The position numbers and the translations under genes were made by a program. A DNA stretch of 64,000 bases, taken from the NCBI GenBank assembly GCA_021775425.1, contig JAJFHX010000020.1, positions 83,582 to 147,581 on the forward strand, read 5' to 3'. How positions within the stretch are numbered: position 1 is the stretch's first letter; the number at the start of each line of letters is the position of its first letter. The notes under the pieces are model-generated. The model did no database searches. It was given only the letters and a program-made list of their open reading frames with translations, and had not been told where the DNA came from. Below, one piece after another: positions 7,995-16,818 of this stretch. This DNA comes from Hyphomicrobiales bacterium (GTDB lineage: Bacteria; Pseudomonadota; Alphaproteobacteria; Rhizobiales; HXMU1428-3).

Positions 7995-9515
7995 ATGGAA
8001 GTTATTTCAGCGTTAGCAGATGGCGTATTGGTCGCCTTGCAACCGGTAAATCTTGGCCTTGCAATTTTAGGCGTCATCGTCGGCCTGTTCGTTGGTGCAA
8101 TGCCCGGCCTTGGCTCCGTGAATGGTGTCGCCATTCTCTTGCCCTTTACATTTGTCATTCAGTCATTCACCGGCGGTGCCACGTCTCCAATGATATTCCT
8201 TGCCGCGATTTATTATGGCGCAATGTATGGAGGCGCCATATCATCTATCACCCTTGGCATTCCCGGGGCATCAACAGCCGTTGCCACCACATTTGATGGC
8301 CGGCCCATGGCTTTATCCGGCAAGGCTCATATCGCTCTCGTTACAGCCGCTCTGGCTTCCTTTGTCGGCGGCACAGTTTCAAATATTATTTTCACAGCGT
8401 TCGCCCCGGCCCTTGCCTCTGTAGCCCTTGATTTTGGTGACCCTGAAATTTTCGCCCTGATGCTGCTGGCCTTTGCCACCTTTGTCGGCCTTGGCGGCGA
8501 TGACATACCAAAAACCATTTTTTCAATCTGTATCGGCCTTGTTCTGGCAACGGTCGGGTTTGACATCGTCTCAGGTGAACCTAGGCTTATCTTTTTTGAT
8601 ATAACCGGCTTTAGTCACGGCATCCGTTTTCTGGTGCTCGCAATTGGCGTCTATGGCATTGGAGAAATGATCTGGACCATCAACACTTCGCGCTATAGCT
8701 CAAGCATGACACAAGTCGATGTCAGCGCTAAAAACATCTGGCTCGCTATCAAAGAATTTAAAACCGCCTGGAGAGGAACATCCATTGGTTCAGCCCTTGG
8801 CTTTTTCGTTGGTATTTTGCCAGCCGCCGGTGCCACCCCAGGCTCATTGATGTCATATGGTGTCACAAAGCTAATCTCAAAAAATCCGAAAGAGTTTGGC
8901 AAAGGCGCAATTGACGGCATCGCCGCACCTGAGGCCGCTAACAATTCAGCCTCTACCGGTGCGATGCTGCCCATGATGACGCTCGGCATTCCCGGCTCAC
9001 CGACAACAGCCGTGCTGCTGGCGGGCATGGTCATCTGGGGCTTGCAACCCGGACCATTACTGTTCACTAATCAACCGGATTTTGTCTGGCCTCTGATTGG
9101 GTCATTCTATATCTCAAACGTGGTCGCGGTTCTGATTAACCTTGCCTTTATTCCAGTGTTTTTATGGATGCTGCGCATGCCCTTTACCATTCTGGCCCCA
9201 ATGATTTTTGTGCTGTCATTGGTTGGCACCTTCGCCGCATATCTTGACATGTTCGATGTCTGGTTGATGGTCATTGTAGGCGTCGCCGCCTTCTTCCTGC
9301 GCATTCTGGATTACCCACTGGCCCCAGCCGTGCTGGCAATTGTCCTCGGTCCGATTGCTGAGCCAAAACTGCGTCAGTCGCTACTTTTCTCTGATGGCGA
9401 TTTCAGCATTTTCTTCACCCGGCCGATCGCTGGCCCCATCACCATCCTGGCAATAATTCTTATTTTGTTGCCATTATTTAAAGTGATTAAAAACAAGATG
9501 AAGGCAGCAAGCTAG
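7995..9515 (+). CDS. tctA: Tripartite tricarboxylate transporter large permease (TctA family)
   Basis: The large permease (506 aa, usual length, about 12 hydrophobic segments) that carries out cation-driven uptake together with TctB and the TctC binding protein. Seen: the two family glycine-rich motifs, GLFVGAMPGLGSVNGVAILLP near residue 30 and GSALGFFVGILPAAGATPGS near residue 260, which mark the internal duplication of the fold, and GIAAPEAANNSASTGAMLPMMTLGIPGSPTTAVLL. It is the last gene of the tctCBA set; the next gene (9597-10628) is convergent. No terminator hairpin is evident after it. Confidence 0.92.
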   Translation: MEVISALADGVLVALQPVNLGLAILGVIVGLFVGAMPGLGSVNGVAILLPFTFVIQSFTGGATSPMIFLAAIYYGAMYGGAISSITLGIPGASTAVATTFDGRPMALSGKAHIALVTAALASFVGGTVSNIIFTAFAPALASVALDFGDPEIFALMLLAFATFVGLGGDDIPKTIFSICIGLVLATVGFDIVSGEPRLIFFDITGFSHGIRFLVLAIGVYGIGEMIWTINTSRYSSSMTQVDVSAKNIWLAIKEFKTAWRGTSIGSALGFFVGILPAAGATPGSLMSYGVTKLISKNPKEFGKGAIDGIAAPEAANNSASTGAMLPMMTLGIPGSPTTAVLLAGMVIWGLQPGPLLFTNQPDFVWPLIGSFYISNVVAVLINLAFIPVFLWMLRMPFTILAPMIFVLSLVGTFAAYLDMFDVWLMVIVGVAAFFLRILDYPLAPAVLAIVLGPIAEPKLRQSLLFSDGDFSIFFTRPIAGPITILAIILILLPLFKVIKNKMKAAS

Positions 9516-9596
9516 AAGTGGTTTCGCCAGATAAGGCATAAGGACGACTGTGACGAACAAAGAAATCAGCACATCTCTGAGTAACAAGACATCGCT

Positions 9597-10628
9597 CTAT
9601 CTCATCGGCGGAGCATAGAGAATGCCACCCTTGTTCCATAAGGCGTTGAGCCCCCGTGAAAGGCGCAGTGGTGAACCTTCGCCTAAGTTCTTGTCAAAAA
9701 CTTCAGAATAATTACCAACCTTACCGATAACATCTGCGACCCAATCATCTTTCAGATTCAACTTTTGGGCAACTGCAATGGCTGCTTTCGTAAGGGCTTC
9801 TCGTTCCGGTCCGTTTTCCGCTTTGCTATTTTTCTCATGATCAGAAGTCCAGCCGATTTCTTCAGCATTGATTAAAGCAAAAAGTGTCCAGCGAACAAGA
9901 TCAACCCACTGCGAATCCCCCTCAAGAACCACAGGACCTAGCGGTTCCTTAGAAATGACCTCAGGTAAAATAATCAACTCATCCGGATTTTTTAATTTTA
10001 CACGATCAGCCGCAAGAGCTGAACGATCTGAAGCATAGGCATCACACTTCCCAGCGTCATAAGCAACAAGCAGTTCAGCCCGACTGTTAAATGCGATGAT
10101 CTCTGTTTCAATTTTCTGTGCTTTGAAATAAGCTCTGACATTCGGGTCAGTTGTCGTCCCGGATATTAAACAGATTTTAACGCCACCAAGTTCCAGCGCA
10201 CTTATAAGCCCCTGTGCTTTCCGCACCATAAATCCCTGGCCGTCATAATAAATGACACCTACAAATTCAAGTTCGAGATTAATGTCCCGGGTCATCGTCC
10301 AGGTACTGTTGCGAGAAAGAAGGTCCACTTTGCCAGCCTTCAGAGCATCAAACCGCTCCTCAGCAGTAAGCGGAACAAAAGTAATTTTAAGTGGGTCAGA
10401 AAAAATCGCAGTTGATACCGCCCGGCAAAAATCAACATCAAAACCACGCCACTGATCTGATGCCCCTTTTTCCGCAAATCCGGATAATCCTGCGTTAACA
10501 CCGCAGATCAATTGCCCCCTGCTTCGGATATCATCCAGCGTACTGGCATTCAAGGTATGAAAAGGAAGGAACATTAGAAAAATGACAAGAATGGCTTGCA
10601 GCGAGCGCATAGTGGTGAATATTTCCAT
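9597..10628 (-). CDS. Amino-acid ABC transporter substrate-binding protein (AapJ-like), orphan
   Basis: A periplasmic solute-binding protein of the family-3 (SBP_bac_3) type. Seen: an N-terminal signal segment ILVIFLMFLPFHTLNAS, then DDIRSRGQLICGVNAGLSGFAEKGASDQWRGFDVDFCRAVSTAIF, and KVDLLSRNSTWTMTRDINLELEFVGVIYYDGQGFMV, which are characteristic of general L-amino-acid (AapJ/BztA) receptors. ATG 10628 is preferred over TTG 10640 because GGGA lies 6 nt upstream. No aapQMP permease or ATPase gene adjoins it, so it either feeds a transporter encoded elsewhere or has a sensing role. The next gene upstream (L,D-transpeptidase) is on the same strand but 145 bp away. Confidence 0.85.
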   Translation of the reverse strand: MEIFTTMRSLQAILVIFLMFLPFHTLNASTLDDIRSRGQLICGVNAGLSGFAEKGASDQWRGFDVDFCRAVSTAIFSDPLKITFVPLTAEERFDALKAGKVDLLSRNSTWTMTRDINLELEFVGVIYYDGQGFMVRKAQGLISALELGGVKICLISGTTTDPNVRAYFKAQKIETEIIAFNSRAELLVAYDAGKCDAYASDRSALAADRVKLKNPDELIILPEVISKEPLGPVVLEGDSQWVDLVRWTLFALINAEEIGWTSDHEKNSKAENGPEREALTKAAIAVAQKLNLKDDWVADVIGKVGNYSEVFDKNLGEGSPLRLSRGLNALWNKGGILYAPPMR

Positions 10629-10773
10629 ATCAATTCCCAACTTTTCTATTGATGACAGAAAATGTCTTTGTCTAATGCTAATTTTTTATTTCATTCACTG
10701 CCATATTGCTAAATTACTAGAGGTCAATTTCATAAACCAGACCGGCTCTTATATTTTAATATACGTCTCGGAA

Positions 10774-12081
10774 TTATGGAGACAATTTTTTATCTATATC
10801 CCATTCATCTGACCTGACAATTTGTTGTTTTCTCGAATCACGATCATAAATATCTTCACGAAAAAGAACATCACCATTTGCTGCAGCCCACGCTGTCACA
10901 TATACAAAATAAACCGGCACATGTTTTTTCAGTTTGATAGTCTGTGGCTCGCCACTGTTAATCACACCATCAGCTTTTGAGGCCGACCAGTCAGGATAAT
11001 CATCCGCAATCAACCAGTCAGCAAGTTCAAGAACCCGTTCAACACGAACACACCCGGCACTATAAGGCCGCATGTAATATTTAAAAAGTTTCTTCAGCGG
11101 CGTATCATGCATATAGACAATATCCTTATTCGGCATGTCGATACGAACGAGGCCAAGGGCGTTGAAGGGGCCGTAATCCTGCCTGAAAACATACCTCTCA
11201 CCTTGAGCAGACCACCAGTTCACATCTCTGGGGTCAACTTCTTTGCCACCCCAACCCGAATAGACACGAATATGCTCACGCTTTAAATAATTAATATCTT
11301 TTTTGATTTCCGGAATTAACGCCCGAACAGCAATTGATTTGGGCACATGCCAGAAAGGAAGGTAATTCACCGCCTTGATATTTGCGTCAATGCTCGGTGT
11401 TGGCGTGTGCGGCTTGCCAACAATCACCCGGCTATGAAGCTCAACCCTGCCTCCACGAATGGCCTGCATTTCATATGCTGGAATATTAACAATCACATGG
11501 CGCTTGCCTTGTGTTTTCAGGGCAAGCTCACGGATCCGAACCTGATTAATGCGCAGTTGCTCTAACCTGTGATAGGCAGATACATTCAGCGAACGCCATG
11601 TGCGCCTATTGACTTTACCCGATGGCGTCAGGCCAAGCCGGTGCTGATAACGTTTGACAGCACTTTCAAGCCTCTCATCAAATAAATCAGCTTGCCCGCT
11701 GGTCTGCCGCAGATCACCAGAGGCAAGCAACCGCCTTTTCAGCGCAATAACACGAGAGCCAAAATCTCCAACTTTCAGCGACGGCCCTTTGGGAATAGGC
11801 CGCCACCCACCAGCCGAAACAATTTTCTGGTATTTCTGTATTGCATTCACTAAAGCAATTTGCGTTGTTTCACTTGTCAATAAATGTTTAGCGGCCCAGG
11901 GCAAATCGGATGGATCATATCCAGGGCGCTTAGAGTTATTGTTTGATTTTTTCTGTTTTACACCAAACAATTCTTCAAACAGGTTCCATTCCTGCCCTAT
12001 GGCCACCCCGTTTAAACTCAATGTAAAAAAGAAGCTGCAAGCAAACACAAAACAGCTGGTTCTTTGACGGAGACTTCCCAA
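10774..12081 (-). CDS. L,D-transpeptidase with peptidoglycan-binding domain (LdtD/YcbB-like)
   Basis: An enzyme that makes 3-3 crosslinks or anchors proteins in peptidoglycan, acting in the periplasm. Seen: an N-terminal signal-like hydrophobic stretch (CFVFACSFFFTLSLNGVAI), a PG_binding_1 domain near residues 105-165 (DLFDERLESAVKRYQHRLGL), then a YkuD domain ending with the catalytic block MHDTPLKKLFKYYMRPYSAGCVRVE, with the nucleophile Cys near residue 345. The usual SHGC is SAGC here, as in the S-S/A-GC variants of the YcbB branch. The start is TTG 12081 with AGGAG upstream; there is no other Met before the domains. The YcbB N-terminal extension is shortened. Confidence 0.88.
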   Translation of the reverse strand: MGSLRQRTSCFVFACSFFFTLSLNGVAIGQEWNLFEELFGVKQKKSNNNSKRPGYDPSDLPWAAKHLLTSETTQIALVNAIQKYQKIVSAGGWRPIPKGPSLKVGDFGSRVIALKRRLLASGDLRQTSGQADLFDERLESAVKRYQHRLGLTPSGKVNRRTWRSLNVSAYHRLEQLRINQVRIRELALKTQGKRHVIVNIPAYEMQAIRGGRVELHSRVIVGKPHTPTPSIDANIKAVNYLPFWHVPKSIAVRALIPEIKKDINYLKREHIRVYSGWGGKEVDPRDVNWWSAQGERYVFRQDYGPFNALGLVRIDMPNKDIVYMHDTPLKKLFKYYMRPYSAGCVRVERVLELADWLIADDYPDWSASKADGVINSGEPQTIKLKKHVPVYFVYVTAWAAANGDVLFREDIYDRDSRKQQIVRSDEWDIDKKLSP

Positions 12082-12367
12082 ACTTACAAACTCCTGACCT
12101 GCACGCGGTAACTGCTCTCTATACCGGGCAAAATTCCTGCTACATCAATTATCATTAAAATAGTCGCACAATGTTCTGCCAACCTAGAACAAAATAACAG
12201 TGGCGTAAATTAATGAAGAAATTACTCATCCACCCACCAGATTTATTCGTTCAAAATAAGGTAACCAGATGACAAATAAGAAGATACACAAGCGTTTACT
12301 GTAATAAATAGTCAAGTAACAATTGCTTGACCGCATTTGTAGTAAATCGAATTACACAATTCTCCTG

Positions 12368-12421
12368 ACGCCGCCCATCGAAGACCTGAGAACATCGCTA
12401 TAAGAATGGCCGTGAGTTAAA
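12368..12421. repeat. 54-bp repeat element, copy A
   Basis: Aligns without gaps to 12556-12609 with 8 mismatches (CGCCGCCCATCG... to ...CGTGAGTTAAA). Both copies lie downstream of tRNA-Phe in the tRNA's transcription direction, 188 bp apart. Confidence 0.8.
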
Positions 12422-12423
12422 TT

Positions 12424-12452
12424 GCGCGGTTGCTGGTGGGCAACTGAAGCGC
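12424..12452. repeat. Compound hairpin GCGC-GGTTGC-loop-GCAAC-bulge-GCGC
   Basis: Inner stem GTTGC/GCAAC with loop TGGTGG, a TGAA bulge, and an outer stem GCGC/GCGC. The same architecture with a different outer stem (CCC/GGG) occurs twice in tandem at 63781-63858 downstream of the 5S rRNA. Confidence 0.6.
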
Positions 12453-12555
12453 CACTAAAATGGTGGTTCTCAGACCAATTTCAAATTACGAAGAAGGAAC
12501 CCTAGCCTGCAAGGCCGGGGTGACATGGCGTAGCATCAGCGAAGCCCGGCGTGTT

Positions 12556-12609
12556 GCGCCGCCCATCGGAGGCCTGAGAGCATCGCTCGAAGAATAGCCG
12601 TGAGATAAA
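12556..12609. repeat. 54-bp repeat element, copy B
   Basis: Second copy of the element at 12368-12421, directly adjoining the 3' end of tRNA-Phe (3 bp away). Confidence 0.8.
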
Positions 12610-12612
12610 AAA

Positions 12613-12688
<76 letters not shown>

Positions 12689-12804
12689 AAATATCAACTG
12701 CGAAAGAAAGGCAGGATGAACGGTTTTATAGAGACAAATTCCTCCCCTGTCCAGCCTTCCTTTGTTCAAACAGGGGGAAATAACTGAAAAAATTTGAAGC
12801 CTGA

Positions 12805-13806
12805 TTAATCCTTGTCATCTGATGAAAAATCAGACTGATCAAAATTATAAACTTCGTTACAGAATTCACAGGTGACAATAATTTTCCCAGCCATTTCAAT
12901 CATCTCATCCCGCTCTTTTGCGGAAAAATTAGCGAGCATTCCTTGCACCCGTGTCCGTGAACAGGAACACCTCGCCACCACTGGCACCTTATCATAAATC
13001 CGAACACCTTCTTCATGATAAAGTCGCAGCAATAGCCGCTCCGGCGCAAGTTCAGGATCAAGAAGCTCATGAGCTTCTACAGATTCACCCAAAATTCGCG
13101 CCCGCCGCCAGTCATCTTCAATATCTTCAAAAGCCGGGGCCATTTCAACAGGGTTACCACCCTCACTGGTCAGATACTGAACCAGCAATCCACCAGCCCG
13201 CCAATGCCAGTTCTTCCCGTCAGATGACGCATCAGCATTATAATGTTTCGCCACATGCAACCGGACAAGGCTGGGTATTTGCTCAGATTGCTGAAAGTAA
13301 TCTTCAGCGACCAGGCCAAGATTATCCTGCTCCAGCGCGACAATCCCCTGATATCGCTCCATATCCGGCCCCTGATCAACTGTCAGAGCCATATAGCCCC
13401 GCCCCAGCCAGCTGCCAAGTTCATGTTCAACACCTTGCGCTTCCAGATCAGCCACCGCCGCCTTATTAAAGCTGGCATAACCACGCAGTTCTCCCGGCGT
13501 GGTGTAATCCACCACAATCATAGATATCGGCCCATCGGTTTTGGTTTGCAAAATAAGCTTGCCATCAAACTTTAAAGAGGCACCAATCAAGGCTGTCAGC
13601 GCAATCGCCTCTCCCAGATAGTTCGATACACTATCAGGATAATCATGCGCGGCGATGATATCATCAACCGCTGTGCCAAGCCGCGTTAGACGCCCGCGCG
13701 CCCCGGCACCGTCCGCCTGAAACGGTAACACAACATCATCGGTAACTTCACTATCAAGAATAATATAGCCATCATCAGAGACAGATGACTGGTCATTTTC
13801 ACTCAT
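12805..13806 (-). CDS. hslO: Redox-regulated chaperone Hsp33
   Basis: A cytosolic holdase chaperone switched on by oxidation of a zinc-binding Cys cluster. Seen: the N-terminal core with ALTALIGASLKFDGKLILQTKTDGPISMIVVDY and the C-terminal redox switch with CSC (about residues 282-284) and CEFC (about 313-316), the CxC/CxxC pair of the family. At 333 aa it is normal for alphaproteobacterial Hsp33, which carries an extended N-terminus. It follows argF by 43 bp and probably forms an argD-argF-hslO operon, an arrangement seen in many alphaproteobacteria. Confidence 0.95.
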   Translation of the reverse strand: MSENDQSSVSDDGYIILDSEVTDDVVLPFQADGAGARGRLTRLGTAVDDIIAAHDYPDSVSNYLGEAIALTALIGASLKFDGKLILQTKTDGPISMIVVDYTTPGELRGYASFNKAAVADLEAQGVEHELGSWLGRGYMALTVDQGPDMERYQGIVALEQDNLGLVAEDYFQQSEQIPSLVRLHVAKHYNADASSDGKNWHWRAGGLLVQYLTSEGGNPVEMAPAFEDIEDDWRRARILGESVEAHELLDPELAPERLLLRLYHEEGVRIYDKVPVVARCSCSRTRVQGMLANFSAKERDEMIEMAGKIIVTCEFCNEVYNFDQSDFSSDDKD

Positions 13807-13849
13807 TTACATACCTTCTTAACCGGCCAATAATCTCTTAATCAACGGC

Positions 13850-14794
13850 CTATATAGCACCAAGGCTCCAGGCGATGATCGCCTTTTGCACATGCAAACG
13901 GTTCTCAGCTTCATCAAACACAACAGATTGCGGCCCATCTATGACATCAGCTGTCACTTCGCGTCCCCGATAAGCCGGCAGGCAGTGCATGAATAAAGCA
14001 TCTTTATCAGCAAGCGCCATCATCTCACGATTAACCTGATAGGGCGCAAAGGCTTCCTTGCGTTCAGCTGCATCTTCATCACCCATAGATACCCATGTAT
14101 CAGTCATGATAAGATCAGCCCCTTCAAAAGCGTCTTCGATCTTATCAACAATATGTATTGAGGATTTGCCGCCCGTTAAACCAAGAGCTTTATCTTTAGC
14201 AATCGCCTCCTGCATGGCTTCAGTTGGTCCATATTGTTCCGGTGCCGCTATATAGAATGAAAATCCGAGTTTGGTCGCTGCATGAACAGCAGAAAGCGCG
14301 ACATTATTACAATCACCAATCCAGGCGACTTTACGGCCCTCAATCGGCCCGCGTTTTTCTATAAAGGTAAGAATATCAGCCAGAATCTGACAAGGATGCG
14401 AACGATCTGTTAATCCATTAATCACCGGCACATCCGCAAACTCAGCCAGGTCGAGCAAATTCTGATGCGCAGACGTGCGTAGCATCATCACATCCACATA
14501 GCGCGACATCACCCGTGCTGTATCCGCAATCGACTCGCCCCGCCCAAGCTGTAGGTCATTTGAGCTAAGTGAAATACAAGACCCACCAAGGTCACGCATC
14601 GCCACATCAAATGAAACCCGCGTGCGCGTCGAAGGCTTTTCAAAAATCGTCGCCAGAATGCGCCCATCACACAGCTTAGGAGCTTTGTGGCGCAAATCTT
14701 TAAACTCTTTTTTCATTAAGAGTGCCTTATCTAAAATATGGCTGATCTCTTCAGAGCTTAAAATATCTAAATCAATAAAATGCCGTTTTTCCAT
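13850..14794 (-). CDS. argF: Ornithine carbamoyltransferase
   Basis: Makes citrulline from ornithine and carbamoyl phosphate in arginine synthesis. Seen: the carbamoyl-phosphate motif STRTRVSFDVAM near residue 55, HPCQILAD, and the ornithine-site motif HCLPAYRGREV near residue 271. I place the start at MEKRHFIDLD (14794), because AAGGA lies 7 nt upstream, the protein then has the usual length (314 aa) and OTC proteins normally begin just before an HFLDL-like segment. Alternatives are ATG 14827 and GTG 14839, which would add 11-15 residues. It follows argD closely. Confidence 0.95.
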   Translation of the reverse strand: MEKRHFIDLDILSSEEISHILDKALLMKKEFKDLRHKAPKLCDGRILATIFEKPSTRTRVSFDVAMRDLGGSCISLSSNDLQLGRGESIADTARVMSRYVDVMMLRTSAHQNLLDLAEFADVPVINGLTDRSHPCQILADILTFIEKRGPIEGRKVAWIGDCNNVALSAVHAATKLGFSFYIAAPEQYGPTEAMQEAIAKDKALGLTGGKSSIHIVDKIEDAFEGADLIMTDTWVSMGDEDAAERKEAFAPYQVNREMMALADKDALFMHCLPAYRGREVTADVIDGPQSVVFDEAENRLHVQKAIIAWSLGAI

Positions 14795-14848
14795 CGGCCT
14801 GTCCTTAGCTAAAATTTCTACATTCATTTTATCACCCACAAGAAACGA

Positions 14849-16042
14849 TTAAGTCTCAATCCGGGCCGCTGCCCGCTCCAGTGCCATCACAGCCGCATCA
14901 AAGTCTTTCTCTGTCGCAATCAGCGGTGGCAACAACCTGACAACATTCCCCCCTGCCGGAACACATAACAGTTTTTCCGCAAACGAGGCCGCCACCATGT
15001 CTTGCGGGCTGCATTTTAATTGAAGTCCTAATAAAAGACCCTCACCCCTGACAAGTTCAAAAACATTCGGGTGTCCATCTACAACAGAAGCCAGCTTTTG
15101 TTTGAACAACAACCCCTTTTCCCTGACCTGTTCAAGAAAACCTGGCTCCAGTACAACATCAAGCACAGCGTTTGCTGCCGCCATCGCCAGTGGGTTGCCG
15201 CCAAAAGTCGACCCATGCGAACCGGCACTCATCGGGCCAGCCACTATATCTGAGGCAAGACAAGCCCCAATCGGAAAGCCCCCTCCAAGCCCCTTGGCCG
15301 AAGTGAGAATATCCGGTTCAACACCATGAAGTTGATAAGCATAAAGCGCCCCTGTCCGCCCAGCACCGGTCTGGACTTCGTCAAAAATCAGCACCAGCTC
15401 ATTTTCATCACATAGCGTGCGAAGTTCCCGAAGAAATGAAGGGTCAACCGGGTTAATACCGCTTTCCCCCTGAATAGGCTCTATCATAATCCCGGCAGTC
15501 CGCGGTGTAATCGCAGCTTTAAGTGCTTCTATATCCCCAAGCGGAACATGATCAAACCCATCAACAACCGGGCCAAAACCTTCAAGGTGTTTTTCCTGTC
15601 CGCCAGCCGCGATCATAGCCAGAGTACGCCCATGAAAGGCACCGTCAAAAGTGATGATGCGAAAAGGAGCATCCTGTTCCTCTCCCCCATTCTGGCAATG
15701 TTGAGCTGACTTGTATTTCCGCGCCATTTTCACAGCACACTCGTTTGCCTCTGCCCCTGAATTAGCAAAGAAAACTTTATCAGCAAAACTATTCGCACAA
15801 AGCCGGTTCGCAAGAACTTCCTGTCCCTCAATCTTATAAAGATTAGAAACATGCATCAGCTTTTGTGCCTGCTGCTGAATGGCATCTACTAGATGTGGGT
15901 GAGCATGACCAAGCGAGTTCACCGCAATACCAGCACCAAAATCCAGATATCGTTCACCAGTAGTCGAGATAAGCTCGCACCCGTCCCCATGGTCAAAAGT
16001 AATATCGGTCCGCGCATATGTCGGTAAAATATTATTCGTCAT
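14849..16042 (-). CDS. argD: Acetylornithine aminotransferase
   Basis: A PLP-dependent class-III aminotransferase of arginine synthesis (and possibly lysine synthesis), 397 aa. Seen: GAEANECAVKMARKYK, FDGAFHGRTLA, LIFDEVQTGAGRTG and the PLP lysine in TSAKGLGGGFPIGA near residue 248. First gene of the argD-argF-hslO set. Upstream on the minus strand are a sigma70-like promoter and a hairpin with a T run just before the start codon (see the separate entries), so leader-mediated control is possible. Confidence 0.95.
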   Translation of the reverse strand: MTNNILPTYARTDITFDHGDGCELISTTGERYLDFGAGIAVNSLGHAHPHLVDAIQQQAQKLMHVSNLYKIEGQEVLANRLCANSFADKVFFANSGAEANECAVKMARKYKSAQHCQNGGEEQDAPFRIITFDGAFHGRTLAMIAAGGQEKHLEGFGPVVDGFDHVPLGDIEALKAAITPRTAGIMIEPIQGESGINPVDPSFLRELRTLCDENELVLIFDEVQTGAGRTGALYAYQLHGVEPDILTSAKGLGGGFPIGACLASDIVAGPMSAGSHGSTFGGNPLAMAAANAVLDVVLEPGFLEQVREKGLLFKQKLASVVDGHPNVFELVRGEGLLLGLQLKCSPQDMVAASFAEKLLCVPAGGNVVRLLPPLIATEKDFDAAVMALERAAARIET

Positions 16043-16062
16043 TTTTCCGGAAGCCCATAACT

Positions 16063-16085
16063 AAAAAAGCTGCCAGAAGGCAGCT
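16063..16085 (-). terminator. Terminator-like hairpin in the argD leader (possible attenuator)
   Basis: On the minus strand: AGCTGCC, loop TTCT, GGCAGCT, then a run of T, ending about 20 nt before the argD ATG. The stem is perfect. Its place between a good promoter and argD makes an attenuator or a 5' stabilising hairpin possible. Confidence 0.65.
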
Positions 16086-16098
16086 AACATCAAAATTT

Positions 16099-16128
16099 AT
16101 AATAGCGTTTCAGTTACGGGGCTGTCAA
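16099..16128 (-). promoter_or_regulatory. Sigma70-type promoter of argD
   Basis: On the minus strand: TTGACA (16128-16123), an 18-bp spacer, TATTAT (16104-16099). Transcription would start about 10-15 nt before the leader hairpin, leaving a leader of roughly 50 nt. Confidence 0.65.
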
Positions 16129-16771
16129 ACATTAGCAACATATGCAGATCAGAAGACGAAGTTTAATTCCTTCGATGCTAACTATAGCAAAAAACCAGTT
16201 ACTAAATCCTCGACGACAGAAAACAGGATCGCCAGCAAAAAAATAGACAATATGCCCAGCTCATAATTATCAGCAATGTATAGAGATTAAGAGCCTTTAT
16301 TGAAAAATGACAGATAAATGACAGACAGATAACGAAACAACCAACAACATGCCCTCAAAGTTGTTGCATAGCCCTTACAATATTCTCCGCTCGCATTTGC
16401 ACAATAATTATAACCACATAAACGCTTTTCATGATTTTAAATATTGCCGTGCTAAAAACGTAACAGTTTAAATTTGGATTGTTGAAAAGATAAATTCAAT
16501 CCCCCTCTTCTCTTGCAGCTTTCAGCTTTGTCAGTGTAACTTGAACTCATCCTTGCTGACCTTAGTCACAGTCCCGATGTTAATTTACTCAAGGTTAAAT
16601 TATTAAGGGCCAGTCTTAAAAGTGCTTAATTTTGTAGAATATCTTCCTTAAAGTCAGCGTATTTCCAGTTTTAGTAGAGTAATTCAAATAAGAGCTCATC
16701 CAGAATGAGGGTGTAACTCTGTTTTTGAACTGTATTCAGTGTTGAGGCGGTGCTCATGCTGAAAGCGTAAC

Positions 16772-16787
16772 GATTCAAACTAGATTC
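16772..16787. promoter_or_regulatory. Two GANTC (CcrM) sites 11 bp apart upstream of gcrA
   Basis: GATTC at 16772-16776 and at 16783-16787, one helical turn apart and 32-47 bp before the gcrA start. GANTC is the CcrM methylation site in alphaproteobacteria, and GcrA acts at methylated GANTC promoters (established knowledge), so autoregulation or cell-cycle timing is plausible. Confidence 0.5.
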
Positions 16788-16818
16788 TAAAATATCGGCA
16801 TACGACGAGGAGGCATTC

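Larger units (their letters stand above)
12082..12612. other. Intergenic region with repeated elements downstream of tRNA-Phe
   Basis: No gene found. It contains two copies of a 54-bp element and between them a compound hairpin also found next to the 5S rRNA. The left part (12082-12360) is AT-rich and should hold the promoter of the L,D-transpeptidase gene; I cannot place it precisely. Confidence 0.6.
16043..16818. other. Long intergenic region between divergent argD and gcrA
   Basis: No convincing gene on either strand. The left end carries the argD promoter and leader hairpin, the right end the gcrA leader with two GANTC sites. The middle (about 16200-16700) is AT-rich and I see no RNA gene in it. 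Confidence 0.6.

Noticed and set aside
16594-16635. TTAA pairs upstream of gcrA resembling CtrA boxes (TTAA-N7-TTAA)
   Set aside because: The spacers are 4 and 6 nt, not 7, in AT-rich DNA; too weak to claim CtrA control.
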